From Anisodus tanguticus (Eukaryota > Streptophyta > Magnoliopsida > Solanales > Solanaceae): a DNA stretch of 64,000 nt. Numbering within the stretch: position 1 is the stretch's first letter; each line of letters begins with the position of its first letter. Positions 61,873-64,000 of this stretch are shown in pieces. The position numbers were made by a program, and so were the translations under genes. The DNA lies in NCBI GenBank assembly GCA_034509755.1, contig CM067547.1:46774859-46838858 (forward strand), read 5' to 3'. The notes beneath the pieces are model-generated. The model worked only from the letters and a program-made list of their open reading frames with translations. It made no database searches and had not been told where the DNA came from.

Positions 61873-62440
61873 GTCTTGGGGTATTTAAAACACACCCAAC
61901 CCTATGCTTTGCATTATAATAAATATCCCGCAGTAATTGAAGGATATAGTGATGCAAATTGGATCACCGGATCATCTAAAGTTAAATCCACGAGTGGATA
62001 TATTTTCACCGTTGGTGGAGGAGCAGTGTCTTGGAAATCATCAAAACAGACATGCATCGCCCGCTCTACAATGGAATCTGAATTTATAGATTTAGACAAG
62101 GCCGGTGAAAAAGCTGAATGGCTCCGGAATTTCTTAGAAGATATTCCATTCTGGCCCAAACCTTTGGCTTTTATATGTATACATTGTGACAGTCAAGCAG
62201 CAATAGGTAGGGCAGGGAGCCGTAATGTACAACGGAAAATCTTGTCACATACAACGAAGACACAATACCGTTAGACAACTCCTCTCTAGTGGCATTATCA
62301 CGATTGACTATGTAAAGTCAAGAGATAACGTGGCGGATCCGCTTACAAAAGGCTTATCTAGAGAGGGAGTTAGTAGATCATCAATGGGAATGGGGTTAAG
62401 GCCGAGGACAAGTCATCATGGCGGTAACTCTACCTAGCAG
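61873..62440 (+). pseudogene. Copia RNase H, broken
   Basis: After the TGA, the same frame reads LGYLKHTQPYALHY, then GYSDANWITGSSKVKSTSGY (first acidic residue of RNase H), TMESEFIDLDKAGEKAEWLR and HCDSQAAIGRAGS. A frameshift near 62230-62270 leads into SSGIITIDYVKSRDNVADPL, the C-terminus. The pieces together are full length. Confidence 0.88.
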
Positions 62441-63006
62441 ACTGGAGATCCCAAGAGCTAGGTTCAAGGATATCAAACAAAGTTGTGACTAACGGTTCAA
62501 CATTGTCAAATAACTCAACCCATTCTCGGATGAAGACAATGTTCAGAAATAAGGATAAGACCTTATGGCTTGTTAATGAGTTAATAAAGCATTAATGTTC
62601 TTTAATAATTATCTAAATCTGGCAGTGTATGACCAGATAATGTGGCTATAGGACCACATGTTTAGAAATCACATATGTGAGTGTTAAGTGTAAGTCGCTT
62701 TACAGGGGAATGACAGTAAATGCCCATTCTCTATGCACTCATGAAACCAGGAGGTGTTCATGGCTGAAACGAACACAACCGTGAGAACCATAAACGGTTG
62801 AGGGTTGATTTTGTGACTTATGTTGTCTAGGTATACAACAAAGTTCGACGGTTCAAATATATCGAATCTACCGATTGATTGAGTATATCCGATATAAGTT
62901 CACTACGAAAAGTTCAAAGGGAAACCTACTTATCCAGATGCCGTCAATCCTCACTTGTATATCACTCTTGTCCGCGCATTCTTTTATATTATAGCCATTC
63001 CCATTC
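62441..63006 (+). other. 3' untranslated region of the copia element
   Basis: About 560 bases between RNase H and polypurine tract with no open frame. It carries no repeat I can see. Confidence 0.6.
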
Positions 63007-63017
63007 ATGTGGGGGAT
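63007..63017 (+). other. Polypurine tract of the copia element
   Basis: CATGTGGGGGAT just before the LTR start TGTTGGG; the G run ends one or two bases before the TG. Confidence 0.7.
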
Positions 63018-63848
63018 TGTTGGGTATTGATATTGGTGAATGAGAAATGATGGGATGAAAAGTGAAGGGAATGTAAAAGGTCCCTTTTGCATTGGGTAAA
63101 CCAGTTGTCCCACATCGGAAAAAGAAAGGAAAAGAGAGGTGTATATATTACATTACACCTTCTCTAGTCACTAAAAGGGTTGAGGGGGCAAGGACCCCTC
63201 ACGCCGTCGTCGTCGCTCGCTCGGCTCGGCTTCGGCTTCGGCTTCGGCTTCGGCTTCGGATTTGGATTTGTGATCTAATTGATTGATAATCTTTTTGGAC
63301 CAAATTTTCTTTAATTTTAATTATTTATTTAATTATTATTTAATTAAATTAATTAACTTATCCAATCCTACCCGTTAGTGACCCGGATCCGCGTGTCTGA
63401 CCCGCGACCCGGTTTCTTTCCCATATTTAAATTTCTCACCAGTTTTTAGTGGCTGTTCAGAAGGGTTGCAAACCTTCAGAAACAGTATTTCCATGGCTAT
63501 AAATTCGTTTGATTCCTCAGAATTTTTACTTACTAATTTTCTGAACAACACAAACTTCTTCTTCTTCTGCACAAATAAATTCTGTGTGATATACTGTCGT
63601 TGAGTGGTTCGCCGCTACCTGAATTTGGAGTACTACTATTCTGGTAAGATAATCGTTCTATCCTGTGAGGGGATATTCCATCAACCTCGAGTACTGTGAG
63701 GGGAATAATTTCCTTAAGGACACACTTTGAACAAAGTGGGCTCGATTATATTCTGAAAAATTATTCTTATTTTTTCAATACTGATTCTGTTTATTTTCAG
63801 TTATTATTATTTACTGGTTTTTTTTTTTTGGAATACAGATTAATAATA
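63018..63848 (+). mobile_element. 3' LTR of the complete copia element
   Basis: 831 bp, longer than the 5' copy mainly because of a TTCGGC run at about 63222-63260 and small indels. The end reads AATAATA, that is CA changed to TA. Confidence 0.9.
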
Positions 63849-64000
63849 AATTTTAGTGTTACAAAGAGTAAATTTATTGACTTTAATGTTACAAATAACT
63901 AAATTAGGGACTTTGTTATTATAAAAAGATAATTATATAATTTTAGTGTTACAAAGAGTAAATTTATTTACTTGTGAGTATAGCTTTCATTTTGAATTTG
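63849..64000. repeat. 90-bp tandem repeat flanking the copia insertion
   Basis: TTTTAGTGTTACAAAGAGTA occurs at 63851 and 63941, with the whole 90-base interval conserved. The left flank of the copia element (57211-57300) is another copy of the same unit (TTAATGTTACAAATAATTAA ... TTATAAAAAGATAAT). The element therefore inserted within a short tandem array. The right end is off the window. The first five bases are the target duplication AATTT. Confidence 0.82.

Larger units (their letters stand above)
57301..63848 (+). mobile_element. Complete Ty1/copia retrotransposon (6548 bp)
   Basis: It has LTRs at 57301-58094 and 63018-63848, AATTT duplications, a polypurine tract and, in order, Gag, zinc knuckle, protease, integrase, RT and RNase H, so it is structurally complete. 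By eye the LTRs differ at about 5 of the first 120 bases, making it the youngest LTR element here. I could not find the standard TGGTATCAGAGC site after the 5' LTR. Stops and frameshifts show it is no longer autonomous. Confidence 0.93.

Overview
The window is a block of plant nuclear DNA made almost wholly of nested, decayed transposable elements. Ty1/copia and Ty3/gypsy LTR retrotransposons, hAT DNA transposons and a LINE fragment are packed together. The style (chromovirus LTRs opening TGTTAC or TGTAATGACC, Tat/Ogre LTRs opening TGTTGACACC, SIRE-like copia elements) points to a eudicot, perhaps an asterid; that is inference. I found no rRNA or tRNA gene, no CRISPR array and no intact host gene. 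The only host-gene-like piece is a short ERD15-like (PAM2-motif) fragment at 18977-19236.

Layout. 1-11552: decayed Ty3/gypsy element on + (5' LTR cut by the window edge, PBS at 1265, three gag zinc knuckles at 2128-2286, 3' LTR 9455-11552). A 3422-bp hAT element sits inside it (4317-7738, 8-bp target duplication) and carries a broken BED/hAT transposase on the minus strand. 11948-12731: probable non-autonomous hAT. 13919-15977: internally deleted relative of the first hAT, again with an 8-bp duplication. 17343-18927: Angela-like copia LTR on minus. 18977-19236: ERD15-like fragment. 19619-24290: Ale/Retrofit-like copia element on minus, lacking most of its 5' LTR. 24400-26292: LTR-like sequence, then the start of a second Ale-like element fused to a LINE reverse-transcriptase fragment. 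26293-33070: 3' end of a Tat/Ogre-type element, with minisatellites and a long LTR that hosts a 788-bp hAT MITE.

33071-46183: gypsy LTR debris, then a second chromovirus-like gypsy element with almost no coding capacity. Its 3' LTR is split by a 3462-bp Tat-type solo LTR with a perfect 5-bp duplication (ATGAG). 46940-48255: another Tat LTR fragment. 48262-56805: SIRE/Maximus-like copia sequence in a head-to-tail arrangement (integrase::gag chimera, then gag-PR-INT-RNaseH without RT, ORF2, LTR, then PBS and gag of a further unit). 57301-63848: the best-preserved element, a 6548-bp copia with paired LTRs, AATTT duplications and all domains, but several stops and frameshifts.

No set of genes works together as a pathway. 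What can be read is the order of insertions (hAT into gypsy, MITE into Tat LTR, Tat element into chromovirus LTR) and the later decay by deletion and LTR recombination. I did not find a convincing new biological system. The most informative oddities are the tandem SIRE array, the solo-LTR-in-LTR, the copia-LINE chimera, the ERD15-like fragment and the minisatellites in the Tat sequences.
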